Shown in pieces: positions 50,084 through 58,770 of a stretch of DNA of 64,000 nt; the stretch's first letter is position 1; every line of letters starts with the position of its first letter. The notes under the pieces are model-generated. The model did no database searches. It was not told where the DNA came from and saw only the letters and a list, made by a program, of their open reading frames with translations. Both the position numbers and the translations under genes were made by a program. This stretch comes from Paenibacillus cookii (GTDB taxonomy: Bacteria > Bacillota > Bacilli > Paenibacillales > Paenibacillaceae). Where the stretch lies: assembly GCF_018333375.1 (NCBI RefSeq), contig NZ_BORW01000021.1:24805-88804 (forward strand), given 5' to 3'.

Positions 50084-50113
50084 GAAGAAGGGGCCTCAGC
50101 CTCTTCTTTTTTC
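50084..50113 (+). terminator. Terminator after the binding lipoprotein gene
   Basis: GAAGAAGGGGC / GCCTCTTC stem with a short loop, followed by TTTTTT. Confidence 0.75.
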
Positions 50114-50292
50114 GGTTTCTCCGTTTTTTGAACAAATCGCTCGGAAAACTTGCTGGTTCGGCGGCAAAGTTCAAGGTATTCTAACCGCAAGCGGATGATT
50201 GGGGCCCGACCTATATGTATTCGCTTACATAATTGGTGGGGCATCGAGCAGAAATATGGGGCAGGATTAATAATGATTTGGTTGGTGAGCGG

Positions 50293-52617
50293 ATGATGGG
50301 AAGAAAGAAGGTTTTGGCCCGCTTATCGGGCGGATCCGGCAGCTTTTATCGAAAAAGCTTGATTTTGTTCCTGTTCGTAGCCGGCATTCCCGGCATCATT
50401 ACGGGGATTCTCGTTTATTGCATGGCCGGAGGCAGGCTGGAGAAGGAGCTCCTCCAGCTTCATAACAGCCAGATCGAGCAGCGGTCGCTGAACCTCGACA
50501 AACAACTGTCCAATCTTGAGATGATGCTGGCGCATTGGGCGTTCGATACGCGCTTTGATTATTCGCTGGCGGATCATGATTTCGTGCGAGATTTTGAAAA
50601 GGCGCGCGACGTCACGAATACGCTTCTCGTCATGCAGGGCTCCAATACGATGATCCGCAATGTCAGCCTCTATTTGCAGGGGGATCAGCCGGTGTTGTTT
50701 TATCCGGAATATTCCGCTTTGACGGATCGGCGGAGCGTTACGCTTTACGATCGCCTCATCCATGCCGGAAAAACGACGTATTGGGCGCAGCTTGCCCTTG
50801 ACCCGGACCAGCCCGGCAAACGCGAATTGACGTTTGTGCACCTTATTCCGGGGGGAAGCCAAACGCCCTTTGGCGCTTTGATCGTCCGCCTGGACAACGA
50901 TCAAGTCGCGGAAGCGCTGCGAACGATGACGCCATACGCCGATGGCGAAAACTTTCTCATGGAGGCGGGCGGCAGCTTATACGCCTCCGCAAACGGGAAC
51001 GCTCCGGATTCACCGTTTGTCGCGGCGGTCAGGCACGAAGTCGAAGCGAACGGAGACGCGAAAGGATCATTTCTTCTTGCATGGAACGGCTCGACCTATG
51101 CCGTCACTTACGGCTATTTTGCGCGCATCATGGATCGCTGGGTATACGCGTCGGCTTCGCCGATCACGAACATAACGGCTCCGGTCGTTTTGATTTCCAA
51201 GGTTATTCTGTCGGTCAGCCTGAGCGCTCTCCTGCTTGCGTCGCTGTTGGCATGGTTTGCCTCGAGGCGGGTGTATTCGCCGGTCAAGCGGTTGATGGCG
51301 ACGCTGCTGCCGAACGGCTCCTTGGCTGGCGGGGGACGGGTGGACGAATTTACGATCATCGAGCGGCAATGGCAGCATTTGAGCCGGGAGAGCCGTGAAC
51401 TGCAAAATAAATTGCTGGAGCAGCTGCCGCACGTGAAGGAAAGTTTTCTCCATCAGCTGCTCCAAGGTTATTTGTACGCCTATTCGGAGGAGGATTTGAG
51501 GTCGCGGATGGAGCGGTACAAATGGGAGGTACGCGGCAAACAATTCGTCGTCCTTTACGTTCAATTGACCGGAATCGCCAGCATGGAGGGGAAATTCAAA
51601 TTCGGGGACGAAGGGCTGGTTACTTTTGCCGCCGTCAATATGATCGAAGAGCTGGCGGCCGAACATTTCGAGCAAAGCAGCACGATCAATTTCCATGATC
51701 TCGGGTCGGGCGTGCTGCTGATCATGCCGGAGGGGAGCTCCGTTTCGGAACCGGTCAAAGCATTCAGCGACGAACTGGCGCAAACGGTGAACCGGATTCT
51801 CAACATGCGGGTGGCGATAGCCGTCAGCCGGGCAACTGCCCGGATCAGCGATATCCCGCTCGCGTTTGAGGGCGTGAAGCATGCGGCCAGTTTTCGCAAC
51901 TGCGACAACGACAATCAGGTCATCGAGATGGAGCAGCTTAATTTCGAAGATTCGTCCGAACCGCCGTATCCGTTTACGCTGGAGCGGGAATTCCTTCAGG
52001 CGCTTCGCACCGGGCAGGAATCGGATGCCCGTGCGCTGCTCCGGGACTTCCAGGATGCCCTGTCCGTTAAAGGGGCCAAAGCCATCGACATGCAACAAGG
52101 GATGCTTCATTTGCTTGGGGCCGTGCAGCACGCGATTCTCGTCACCGGCATTCAGCCGAACCGCCTGTTCAAGGGCGCAAACTTGTACGAGCAGCTGTCG
52201 CAAATCAAAGAGCCGGCCGGCGCCCGGGATTGGTTTCAGGAGAAGGTCATCGCCCCGTTCATCAAGGAGCTGATGAGCAGGACGGACAGTCAGGTGAAAC
52301 GGCTGATCGAGCAGGTCATGATCTACATGCAGCAAAACTATATGCATGACATTTCGCTGGACGACTGCGCCGACCAAATCGGCACGAATCCGTTTTTCCT
52401 GAGCAAATCGTTTAAGCAGGTCACCGGGAAGAACTTCATCGATTATTTGACCGAGCTTCGCATGGACAAAGCCAAGGAGCTGCTCCGGGAATCGGAGATG
52501 AAAATTAACACGGTCGCCGAACAGGTCGGGTACCGGCACAGCTATTTTAACCGGATCTTCAAAAAGCTCGAGGGCATGACGCCCACCCGTTATCGCGAAC
52601 TAAGCCGCGAGGAGTAA
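50293..52617 (+). CDS. Membrane-spanning AraC family sensor-regulator
   Basis: A 774-residue one-protein sensor. TM1 is at about 20-42 (SLILFLFVAGIPGIITGILV), an external Cache-like domain at about 43-295, TM2 near 300-320 (VILSVSLSALLLASLLAWF), a cytoplasmic linker, and an AraC HTH pair at the end (ISLDDCADQIGTNPFFLSKS and INTVAEQVGYRHSYFNRIF). Such proteins control pectin and other glycan loci in Paenibacillus. ATG 50293 is chosen for membrane topology and the weak GGTGAG site. It is the probable activator acting at the repeated motifs at 46353 and 52692. Confidence 0.88.
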   Translation: MMGRKKVLARLSGGSGSFYRKSLILFLFVAGIPGIITGILVYCMAGGRLEKELLQLHNSQIEQRSLNLDKQLSNLEMMLAHWAFDTRFDYSLADHDFVRDFEKARDVTNTLLVMQGSNTMIRNVSLYLQGDQPVLFYPEYSALTDRRSVTLYDRLIHAGKTTYWAQLALDPDQPGKRELTFVHLIPGGSQTPFGALIVRLDNDQVAEALRTMTPYADGENFLMEAGGSLYASANGNAPDSPFVAAVRHEVEANGDAKGSFLLAWNGSTYAVTYGYFARIMDRWVYASASPITNITAPVVLISKVILSVSLSALLLASLLAWFASRRVYSPVKRLMATLLPNGSLAGGGRVDEFTIIERQWQHLSRESRELQNKLLEQLPHVKESFLHQLLQGYLYAYSEEDLRSRMERYKWEVRGKQFVVLYVQLTGIASMEGKFKFGDEGLVTFAAVNMIEELAAEHFEQSSTINFHDLGSGVLLIMPEGSSVSEPVKAFSDELAQTVNRILNMRVAIAVSRATARISDIPLAFEGVKHAASFRNCDNDNQVIEMEQLNFEDSSEPPYPFTLEREFLQALRTGQESDARALLRDFQDALSVKGAKAIDMQQGMLHLLGAVQHAILVTGIQPNRLFKGANLYEQLSQIKEPAGARDWFQEKVIAPFIKELMSRTDSQVKRLIEQVMIYMQQNYMHDISLDDCADQIGTNPFFLSKSFKQVTGKNFIDYLTELRMDKAKELLRESEMKINTVAEQVGYRHSYFNRIFKKLEGMTPTRYRELSREE

Positions 52618-52691
52618 TTTGCGAAGATAAAAAGACGGCGCAATATTGTGCAAGGCATGCGAAATAGTGCAATGCGGCCATCACCCCCCAT

Positions 52692-52735
52692 TTCAAGAAA
52701 GTCTCATTGCCCGTAAAACCGCCTTTCTCTACAAT
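52692..52735 (+). promoter_or_regulatory. Second copy of the shared motif, promoter of the yetA-like gene
   Basis: TTCAAGAAAGTCTCATTGCC plus CGTAAAA (52692-52718). TTGCCC as -35, a 17-base spacer and TACAAT as -10 make a good promoter. See the copy at 46353. Confidence 0.6.
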
Positions 52736-52788
52736 GAGGGCGTCAAAACATGACGGAAACGAAATCATCGTTATAGGAGATGAGTCCA

Positions 52789-55392
52789 ATGAACGATACG
52801 CGGGCAAGATTACGTTGGTTGAAGGACGCGGTTCGGGTACCGGCCGGAGTAACTTGGGGAATGCCTTGGAAGGAAGGAGAGCTTTGGCGGGATCAAAAGC
52901 TGTCGCTTCGGGCGGAAGACGGCAGAGAGGCGCCGGCGCTGCAAAGCTGGCCGACCGCATTTTGGCCGGACGGGAGCGTCAAATGGACGGCGCATGCTGC
53001 CGTTTTTCCGGCGGGAGCTGCTCAGGGTTACGTCGTGGCCAAGGGGAATGAGGGGCCTTTGACGCCTTCGGTTCCGTTGTCCGTAGACGAGACGGAAAAA
53101 GACATTGTCGTCGACACCGGCGTCGTTTCGTTTCACATCCCGAAAAAAGGCAGCCGGATCATCGATAGCATAAGCCGCAACGGCGTTGTTGTATGCTCCG
53201 GCGGGACATTGGTCGCCATCAAGGAAGCAGCGAGCGAGCTGACAGGCGTGCGAACGATCCGGGAGGAGCGGTATCATTCCGAAATCTACGAGGCGAAGGT
53301 CGAGCAAGCAGGACCGGTACGGGCGGTCGTGAAACTGACGGGACGCCACCGGGCCGTGAACGGAACCGGCGAGTGGCTGCCGTTTTCGCTTCGTCTCTAC
53401 GCGTATGCGGGATTGGAGTCCATTCGGATCGTGCATACGTTTTTTTACGACGGCAATCCGAATGAAGATTTCGTCAAAGGGCTTGGCATCCGCTTCTCCC
53501 TGCCGATGCGCGGGCGCCTGTATAACCGTCACGTCCGGTTTGCCGGCGATGCCGGTTTTTTGAGCGAGTCGCCGAAGACGCTGCATACGCGCCGGACGAA
53601 AGGCAAATATTTGGAGCAGTTCCGGCGCCAATTGAACGGCGAAACGTTGACGGACGAAGAAATGGACGATGCCTATTTCATGAACCTGCTGGACGATTCG
53701 GCTTGCTGGGACGGATTTAAATTGGGGCAGCTTTCGGCCGACCACTACCGGATGGCGAAACGGACCCAACCCGGCTGCAGCTGGGTGAAAGCCGCCGAGG
53801 GCCGAAGGGCGCGCGGCGTAGCATACGTCGGCGGACCCGGTGGAGGGCTTGCGCTGGCCATGCGCCATTTCTGGAAAAAACATCCCGCCGGTATGGAGGC
53901 GCACGGCCTTACGGGTGACGAGGCGCAGCTGACGGCTTGGTTCTGGTCGCCGGAAGCGCCGGCCATGGACATGCGCCATTACGATACCGAAACGCATGTC
54001 GAATCATCCTATGAAGGCGCGGAGGAGATGCGCGCAACCCCCTACGGCGTCGGCAACACAAGCGAGCTGACGATCTGGTGCCGCGAAGCAACCCCAAGCC
54101 CGCCGGAACTGCAAGCTTACGCGGAATATAACGACTCTCCTCCACAGCTTGCGTGCGAGCCGGCTTATTTGCGGCAGCAGGGCGCATTCGGGATTTGGAG
54201 CCTGCCGGATCGGGAAACGCCTGCCAAAGCGCATCTTGAAGACCAATTGGACGGCATTGTCGCCTTCTACCAAAGAGAGGTCGAGCAGCGGCGCTGGTAC
54301 GGCTTCTGGGATTACGGCGATTTCATGCACAGCTACGATCCGGCGCGCCATGCGTGGAATTACGACCTCGGCGGCTGCGCATGGCAAAATACCGAATTGG
54401 CCCCGAACATGTGGCTGTGGCTGATGTTTTTGCGTACGGGACGGGAGGATATTTTCCGGATGGCGGAAGCGATGACGCGTCATACGAGCGAGGTCGACGT
54501 GTACCACTTCGGCGAATACGCCGGGCTCGGTTCGCGTCATAACGTCGTCCATTGGGGCTGCGGCTGCAAGGAAGCACGGATCGGCATGGCCGGCCTGCAC
54601 CGTTATTATTATTATTTGACGGGGGACGAAAGAATCGGCGACATGATGGACGAAGCAAAGGATGCCGACTATACGACCGTCCACATCGATCCGATGCGGG
54701 CCTATTTCCCGAAAGACGAACATCCGACCCATATCCGGGTCGGCCCGGACTGGGCCGCATTCAGCTCGAACTGGATGACCCGCTGGGAACGGAAAGAAGA
54801 CGCTTACTATCGCGACAAGCTGTTAACGGGCATTCAGTGCCTTAAGCAGGCGAATTTCGGCCTGATTTCCGGCCCTACTTACGGCTATGACCCGAAAACG
54901 GGCGTGCTGGCTTCCATTGGCGACGATAATTGGGGGCGCCATTTGGCTTTGTGCATGGGCGCGCCGCAGGTATGGTTCGAGTTGTCCGGCATGCTGAAGG
55001 ATCAAGAGTGGGATGAAATGATGGCCGATTTCGGCGTTTTTTATAACCTTTCCCAGGCAGAGAAGGATCAAATCACGGGCGGGACCATCAGCACGAAACA
55101 GTTTGAGCATCCGGTGCTGACGCTCGCGATCGTCGCATTCGGGGCTTGGTACCGAAAGGATCGGCGGACGGCCGATTTTGCCTGGTCGACGCTGCTGAAC
55201 CACCCGTTTGCCACCGTCGACCTGGAAAGGGACGCCGCTACCGTGACGTATGTCGACGAGGTGCAGGAATTGGAGTGGATGAACACGAATGAGGCGTCGC
55301 AGTGGTCGTTGAATACGATCATCAGTTTGGCGCTCATCCCGGACGCTTTGCCTGAGCATGCCTGTTCATCACGGGAAAAAGCCAATGCGTGA
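52789..55392 (+). CDS. YetA-like / PcRGLX family protein (rhamnogalacturonan exolyase-like)
   Basis: An 867-residue cytoplasmic protein of the YetA/PcRGLX family: an N-terminal barrel (LRWLKDAVRVPAGVTWGMPW), a central beta sandwich and a C-terminal alpha/alpha toroid (WYGFWDYGDFMHSYDP, GLGSRHNVVHWGCGCKEAR). A fungal relative is a rhamnogalacturonan exolyase (PL26). ATG 52789 fits AGGAGA at nine bases better than ATG 52780. No signal peptide, so it acts on imported oligosaccharides. B. subtilis has lplABCD next to yetA, matching this locus. The reaction here is inferred. Confidence 0.88.
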   Translation: MNDTRARLRWLKDAVRVPAGVTWGMPWKEGELWRDQKLSLRAEDGREAPALQSWPTAFWPDGSVKWTAHAAVFPAGAAQGYVVAKGNEGPLTPSVPLSVDETEKDIVVDTGVVSFHIPKKGSRIIDSISRNGVVVCSGGTLVAIKEAASELTGVRTIREERYHSEIYEAKVEQAGPVRAVVKLTGRHRAVNGTGEWLPFSLRLYAYAGLESIRIVHTFFYDGNPNEDFVKGLGIRFSLPMRGRLYNRHVRFAGDAGFLSESPKTLHTRRTKGKYLEQFRRQLNGETLTDEEMDDAYFMNLLDDSACWDGFKLGQLSADHYRMAKRTQPGCSWVKAAEGRRARGVAYVGGPGGGLALAMRHFWKKHPAGMEAHGLTGDEAQLTAWFWSPEAPAMDMRHYDTETHVESSYEGAEEMRATPYGVGNTSELTIWCREATPSPPELQAYAEYNDSPPQLACEPAYLRQQGAFGIWSLPDRETPAKAHLEDQLDGIVAFYQREVEQRRWYGFWDYGDFMHSYDPARHAWNYDLGGCAWQNTELAPNMWLWLMFLRTGREDIFRMAEAMTRHTSEVDVYHFGEYAGLGSRHNVVHWGCGCKEARIGMAGLHRYYYYLTGDERIGDMMDEAKDADYTTVHIDPMRAYFPKDEHPTHIRVGPDWAAFSSNWMTRWERKEDAYYRDKLLTGIQCLKQANFGLISGPTYGYDPKTGVLASIGDDNWGRHLALCMGAPQVWFELSGMLKDQEWDEMMADFGVFYNLSQAEKDQITGGTISTKQFEHPVLTLAIVAFGAWYRKDRRTADFAWSTLLNHPFATVDLERDAATVTYVDEVQELEWMNTNEASQWSLNTIISLALIPDALPEHACSSREKANA

Positions 55393-55441
55393 CCGGGGAC
55401 GGCCGACAGGCAGCCCCGCCGCGAAGGAAAGGAGGAAGTCG

Positions 55442-56194
55442 ATGGGAACAGGGCAACCGCAACTTCCCGATGCAAAGGGAGTGCAAACGGCCAAAAGCAC
55501 TCTCATCCCCGAAGTTTGGGACGTGATATATGTTAACCCGCTTGCCGAGCCGGAACATATCGCCGGTTTTCGGATGGAAGGCGAGGCTGCCGTTACGTTT
55601 CCCTTGGGCCGGATGCGGCTCGAAAGCGTCCGCGACGAGTCGGAGGGACAACGCGCCAATTTCGTGTTGTGGTGCCCGGAGGATTTTCCGGCCGACGTTG
55701 CCGTGTCATGGGAGTTTTGGCCGGTGCGCGAGCCGGGACTGGCGATCATGTTTTTTAGCGCAAACGGCACGGACGGCCGGGATTTGTTCGATCCTTCGAT
55801 CAAGCCGCGTACGGGCGAATACGACCAGTATCATCACGGCGAAATCAACGCCTTCCATGTCTCCTATTTCCGGAGGAAATGGGCGGAGGAGCGTAAATTC
55901 CACACGTGCAATTTGCGCAAAAGCTACGGTTTTCACCTGGTCGCGCAGGGCGCAGACCCGATTCCGGGCGTCATGGATGCGGCCGGGCCCTACCGAATGC
56001 TGATCGTAAAAAACGGACCCTGCATTACGTTTGCCGTTAACGACCTTCCGGTTTTTTCGTGGAAGGACGACGGCGAAACGTACGGACCTCCGCTTGCAGG
56101 CGGCAAGCTCGGTTTCCGCCAGATGGCGCCTTTGATCGGCGAATACGCGAATGTCGCCGTATATGCCGAAAACGGGAAGGATAGGGGTCTATAG
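55442..56194 (+). CDS. DUF1961 family protein (YesU type)
   Basis: A 250-residue protein with a concanavalin-like beta pattern: VAVSWEFWPVREPGLAIMFF, RTGEYDQYHHGEINAFHVSY and HTCNLRKSYGFHLVAQGADP, as in YesU of the B. subtilis rhamnogalacturonan cluster. The family probably binds or cleaves a galacturonate-containing glycan; no reaction is settled. AAAGGAGGAAG precedes ATG 55442, so the in-frame ATG at 55358 is not the start. It follows the yetA-like gene by 49 bases in the same unit. Confidence 0.85.
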   Translation: MGTGQPQLPDAKGVQTAKSTLIPEVWDVIYVNPLAEPEHIAGFRMEGEAAVTFPLGRMRLESVRDESEGQRANFVLWCPEDFPADVAVSWEFWPVREPGLAIMFFSANGTDGRDLFDPSIKPRTGEYDQYHHGEINAFHVSYFRRKWAEERKFHTCNLRKSYGFHLVAQGADPIPGVMDAAGPYRMLIVKNGPCITFAVNDLPVFSWKDDGETYGPPLAGGKLGFRQMAPLIGEYANVAVYAENGKDRGL

Positions 56195-56394
56195 CCGGTA
56201 ATCATCAGAAGAGGCTGTACGTGAACATCGCGCCAATGATGTTTCGCGACATCCTCTTTTTTTGCATTTCGAACAATTCTCCCACAACCCTCGGATGTTG
56301 AAGTATAATCGATTAAATTGAGCAAGCGCGCCGCGTGCGTCGAAAGGGGAAGAGGACCATGCGGCATGAAGAAGCTAAAAAGGGGGAGTTGCCA

Positions 56395-56994
56395 ATGAAA
56401 ACACTGCCGACCATTTCGTTAGAAAGACTCGTATTGCGGCCTTTTATTTTAGATGATGCCCCGGTGGTCCAACAATTGGCGGGGGATCCGTATGTGGCCG
56501 AAACGACTTTATATATTCCGCATCCATATGAGGACGGCGTCGCCGAAAAATGGATCGGTACGCATGCGGACAATTTCAACGGGGACCGATCGCTTGAATT
56601 GGCCATTGTACATAAGGAAAAAGACGAGTTAATCGGCGCCATATGCATAGGATACAATAACAAATTCAATCATGGGGAACTATCCTATTGGATCGGAAAA
56701 GAATACAAAAACAAAGGATACTGCACGGAAGCAGCAAAAGGAATCGTCGACTATGCATTCAAACAACTGAAATTAAACCGCATATTTGCCCGACACTTGG
56801 GGAAAAACCCTGCATCGGGAAAGGTGATGGAGAAATTGGGAATGAAATACGAAGGAACGTTAAGGCAGCACGTGTTAAAAAACGGCGAATATGACGATCT
56901 GGTTTATTATGGTCTTTTAAAAGATGAATGGCGGAACAGGCGAGGATTTGACCGGAACGGTGAACGCGCTGCCTCAAGTTATACGGAAACTTAG
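56395..56994 (+). CDS. GNAT acetyltransferase (RimJ/RimL type)
   Basis: A 199-residue acyl-CoA N-acetyltransferase. It opens ISLERLVLRPFILDDAPVVQ; the acetyl-CoA loop is seen as YWIGKEYKNKGYCTEAAKGI and the end of the fold as NPASGKVMEKLGMKYEG. ATG 56395 follows AAAGGGGGAG; upstream in-frame codons have no ribosome site. Codons are richer in A and T than in the adjoining pectin locus, which may mean a separate origin. The acceptor (protein, antibiotic or small amine) is unknown. Confidence 0.9.
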   Translation: MKTLPTISLERLVLRPFILDDAPVVQQLAGDPYVAETTLYIPHPYEDGVAEKWIGTHADNFNGDRSLELAIVHKEKDELIGAICIGYNNKFNHGELSYWIGKEYKNKGYCTEAAKGIVDYAFKQLKLNRIFARHLGKNPASGKVMEKLGMKYEGTLRQHVLKNGEYDDLVYYGLLKDEWRNRRGFDRNGERAASSYTET

Positions 56995-57102
56995 GAGCCA
57001 AAGATTCAAGTTGGCGACGATTCCGAGTTACTGGATGTCCCCGCGAAGTGAGCAGCAGGCGGAGCTTACCTCGCAATATATGACAGAACATAGATGCATG
57101 AC

Positions 57103-57128
57103 AAGCTGCGATTCTCGCGGCTTTTTTT
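57103..57128 (+). terminator. Terminator that overlaps a lipoprotein signal sequence
   Basis: AAGCTGCG / CGCGGCTT around ATTCT, followed by seven T residues. It fits as the end of the acetyltransferase unit but lies inside the possible signal-peptide codons of the next gene. Confidence 0.65.
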
Positions 57129-57155
57129 GATGCTCTCGTTTTCTTATCCGGCTGC

Positions 57156-57590
57156 ATGTCCCATAAAACGCTGCAAACCGAGCAATGGAGCGGCTTTAAA
57201 AAGCAGATGCGTTCCGAGCATAAAGAAATTAAAGATATGGAACTCCAAATGTCGCCCACGCAAATTGAGATCAACTATTACCTCGATCGCAAGCCGGACG
57301 TCGAAGAGGATCAGGAGCTTTTTATGAAGGCGAAAGCACTAGCTCTTTCATCCGATTTTCAACGGACGGTAATCGAAGAGTCGTACTTCAAACACTATTC
57401 CAAGGACGAACGAAGGTATCCCGATATCATAATCCGCTTCTTCGGCACCAAAAAAGACGTCATCCAGTTTGAGTATTTCGCTTCATATTATGGGCCTGGC
57501 TTTGAGGGCGCGAAAGATCGGCCGATCGACGCCTACAAGACATGGTTCTTCCATGATTTCAAAACCAAAAGCGTACCCGTTGAGCCATGA
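57156..57590 (+). CDS. Hypothetical lipoprotein with an apparently frameshifted N terminus
   Basis: The open frame from ATG 57156 gives 144 residues (LQTEQWSGFKKQMRSEHKEI, YPDIIIRFFGTKKDVIQFEY) with no export signal. Just upstream in the same frame is LSGC, a lipobox. The signal half, RFSRLFLMLSF from ATG 57094, lies in another frame; adding one T to the TTTT at 57139-57142 joins them into a normal lipoprotein signal. I do not recognise the domain, though it has the look of small SmpA/DUF lipoproteins. Translation is doubtful because a terminator overlaps its 5' end. Confidence 0.55.
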   Translation: MSHKTLQTEQWSGFKKQMRSEHKEIKDMELQMSPTQIEINYYLDRKPDVEEDQELFMKAKALALSSDFQRTVIEESYFKHYSKDERRYPDIIIRFFGTKKDVIQFEYFASYYGPGFEGAKDRPIDAYKTWFFHDFKTKSVPVEP

Positions 57591-57632
57591 TTTTTTGACT
57601 TGAACGTGAACTTGAAACCCGATTTCATGCAA

Positions 57633-57660
57633 GAAGGCCATCATGAATAGGATGGCCTTC
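57633..57660. terminator. Perfect stem-loop between convergent genes
   Basis: GAAGGCCATC / GATGGCCTTC around ATGAATAG, with no T tract on either strand. Probably ends one or both transcripts or stabilises their 3' ends. Confidence 0.45.
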
Positions 57661-57672
57661 GAATGGCTTGCT

Positions 57673-58350
57673 CTAATATTTTTTGCCATAAAAAACGGCA
57701 AACTCCAGATTTTTGTACATACAGTCCACATCGCCGAATCCGGCTTCTTTCAACCACTGGATTTGTTCCTCCGCCGTAGCGTTAATGTCGAGCTTCCTTC
57801 TTTCTATAGAGGCTTCAATCGCTTGCCGGGGAAGACCGCTTGCGTTAACGGATGCCAGCCATCGCTCTTTGTAATAGGCATCCGTCTGAGGGGTGCTGCC
57901 GCGCACTTGATCGGCATTCACGAATATCCCTCCCGGACGGAGGGCTTTGAACAAGGCGGAAAATAGCTTCCGTTTTTCTTCGTGAACCAGATGGTGAATA
58001 GACAGGGAGGAAATAATCACATCGTACGAATCCGTAAAATCGTAGTTAGAGTAGTCGGCGGCAACATATTGAACATCGGCCGATGGACCGAATCTTTGTC
58101 GTGCGCCTTCGAGCATTTTGTCGCTGAAATCGATGAGAGTCAGCCTGGCTTCAGGATACTTTTGAAGGACGAGGCCGGCGAACAGTCCGGTACCTGCGCC
58201 CAAGTCCAATACCCGGGGACTGCGTTCGTCCGGCTCGACCAAAGACACGGCCATGCCGTAAAAGTCGTCAAAGCAAGGAATCAATTGCCGCCTCTGCCAA
58301 TCGTAATCGTCCGCCCCGGAATCAAACAGCTTTTTTACGTTCGGATCCAT
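57673..58350 (-). CDS. Class I SAM-dependent methyltransferase
   Basis: A 225-residue Rossmann-fold enzyme. Motif I VLDLGAGTGLFAGLVLQKYP holds the SAM glycines; LTLIDFSDKMLEGA is motif II and ADVQYVAADYSNYDF motif III; IHHLVHEEKRKLFSALF and LRPGGIFVNADQV follow. AGGGGGAA precedes the ATG. The substrate cannot be named; it resembles small-molecule or ubiquinone-type methyltransferases. Single gene, convergent with the lipoprotein. Confidence 0.9.
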   Translation of the reverse strand: MDPNVKKLFDSGADDYDWQRRQLIPCFDDFYGMAVSLVEPDERSPRVLDLGAGTGLFAGLVLQKYPEARLTLIDFSDKMLEGARQRFGPSADVQYVAADYSNYDFTDSYDVIISSLSIHHLVHEEKRKLFSALFKALRPGGIFVNADQVRGSTPQTDAYYKERWLASVNASGLPRQAIEASIERRKLDINATAEEQIQWLKEAGFGDVDCMYKNLEFAVFYGKKY

Positions 58351-58770
58351 CGTTAGTTCCCCCTTAAAGCAATGTTTACCGTTATTGTATCAGTCCAAGA
58401 TCTTATTGCACAAATATATAATTCAAATAGGAATAATAGATGAAACCTATAAGAGGCGAACTAGTTCACCGCAAATGCACGCCCGATCCATCATCAGGGT
58501 CCGTGAAGGATTTTGATTCTTCCGGGCTCTGTTTTTTTGTTATCACGATCCCCTGGGCCTGTTTGCCATGGCTTGAATCCTGTTTTTTTGCGGGAAAAGG
58601 ATAGCAGATCATGCTTAAGTACCTAGCAAAAACACAACCCCGGTAAGTCGAGAGGCCGATTTGAATCATGTTATGATTTTTTTGAGAACTGTAACGGTTT
58701 AGACAAGACACGACGGACCTCTCACAACACGACTTAAGCTCGCAGACATAAAGGAAAGGACTGGGGACCG
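58351..58770. other. 420-bp divergent region with a T-tailed hairpin
   Basis: Promoters of the methyltransferase and the P450 gene lie here. An imperfect stem, AGGGTCCGTGAAGG with CTTCCGGGCTCT (58496-58530), followed by seven T residues, looks like a plus-strand terminator with no gene before it. No coding sequence is supported. Confidence 0.4.

Noticed and set aside
51067..52539. Minus-strand frame of 490 codons inside the AraC sensor gene
   Set aside because: Fully antisense to a gene with clear membrane and HTH motifs; composition is that of a shadow frame.
52810..53997. Minus-strand frame of 395 codons inside the yetA-like gene
   Set aside because: Shadow of the well-supported yetA-like gene; no start signal.
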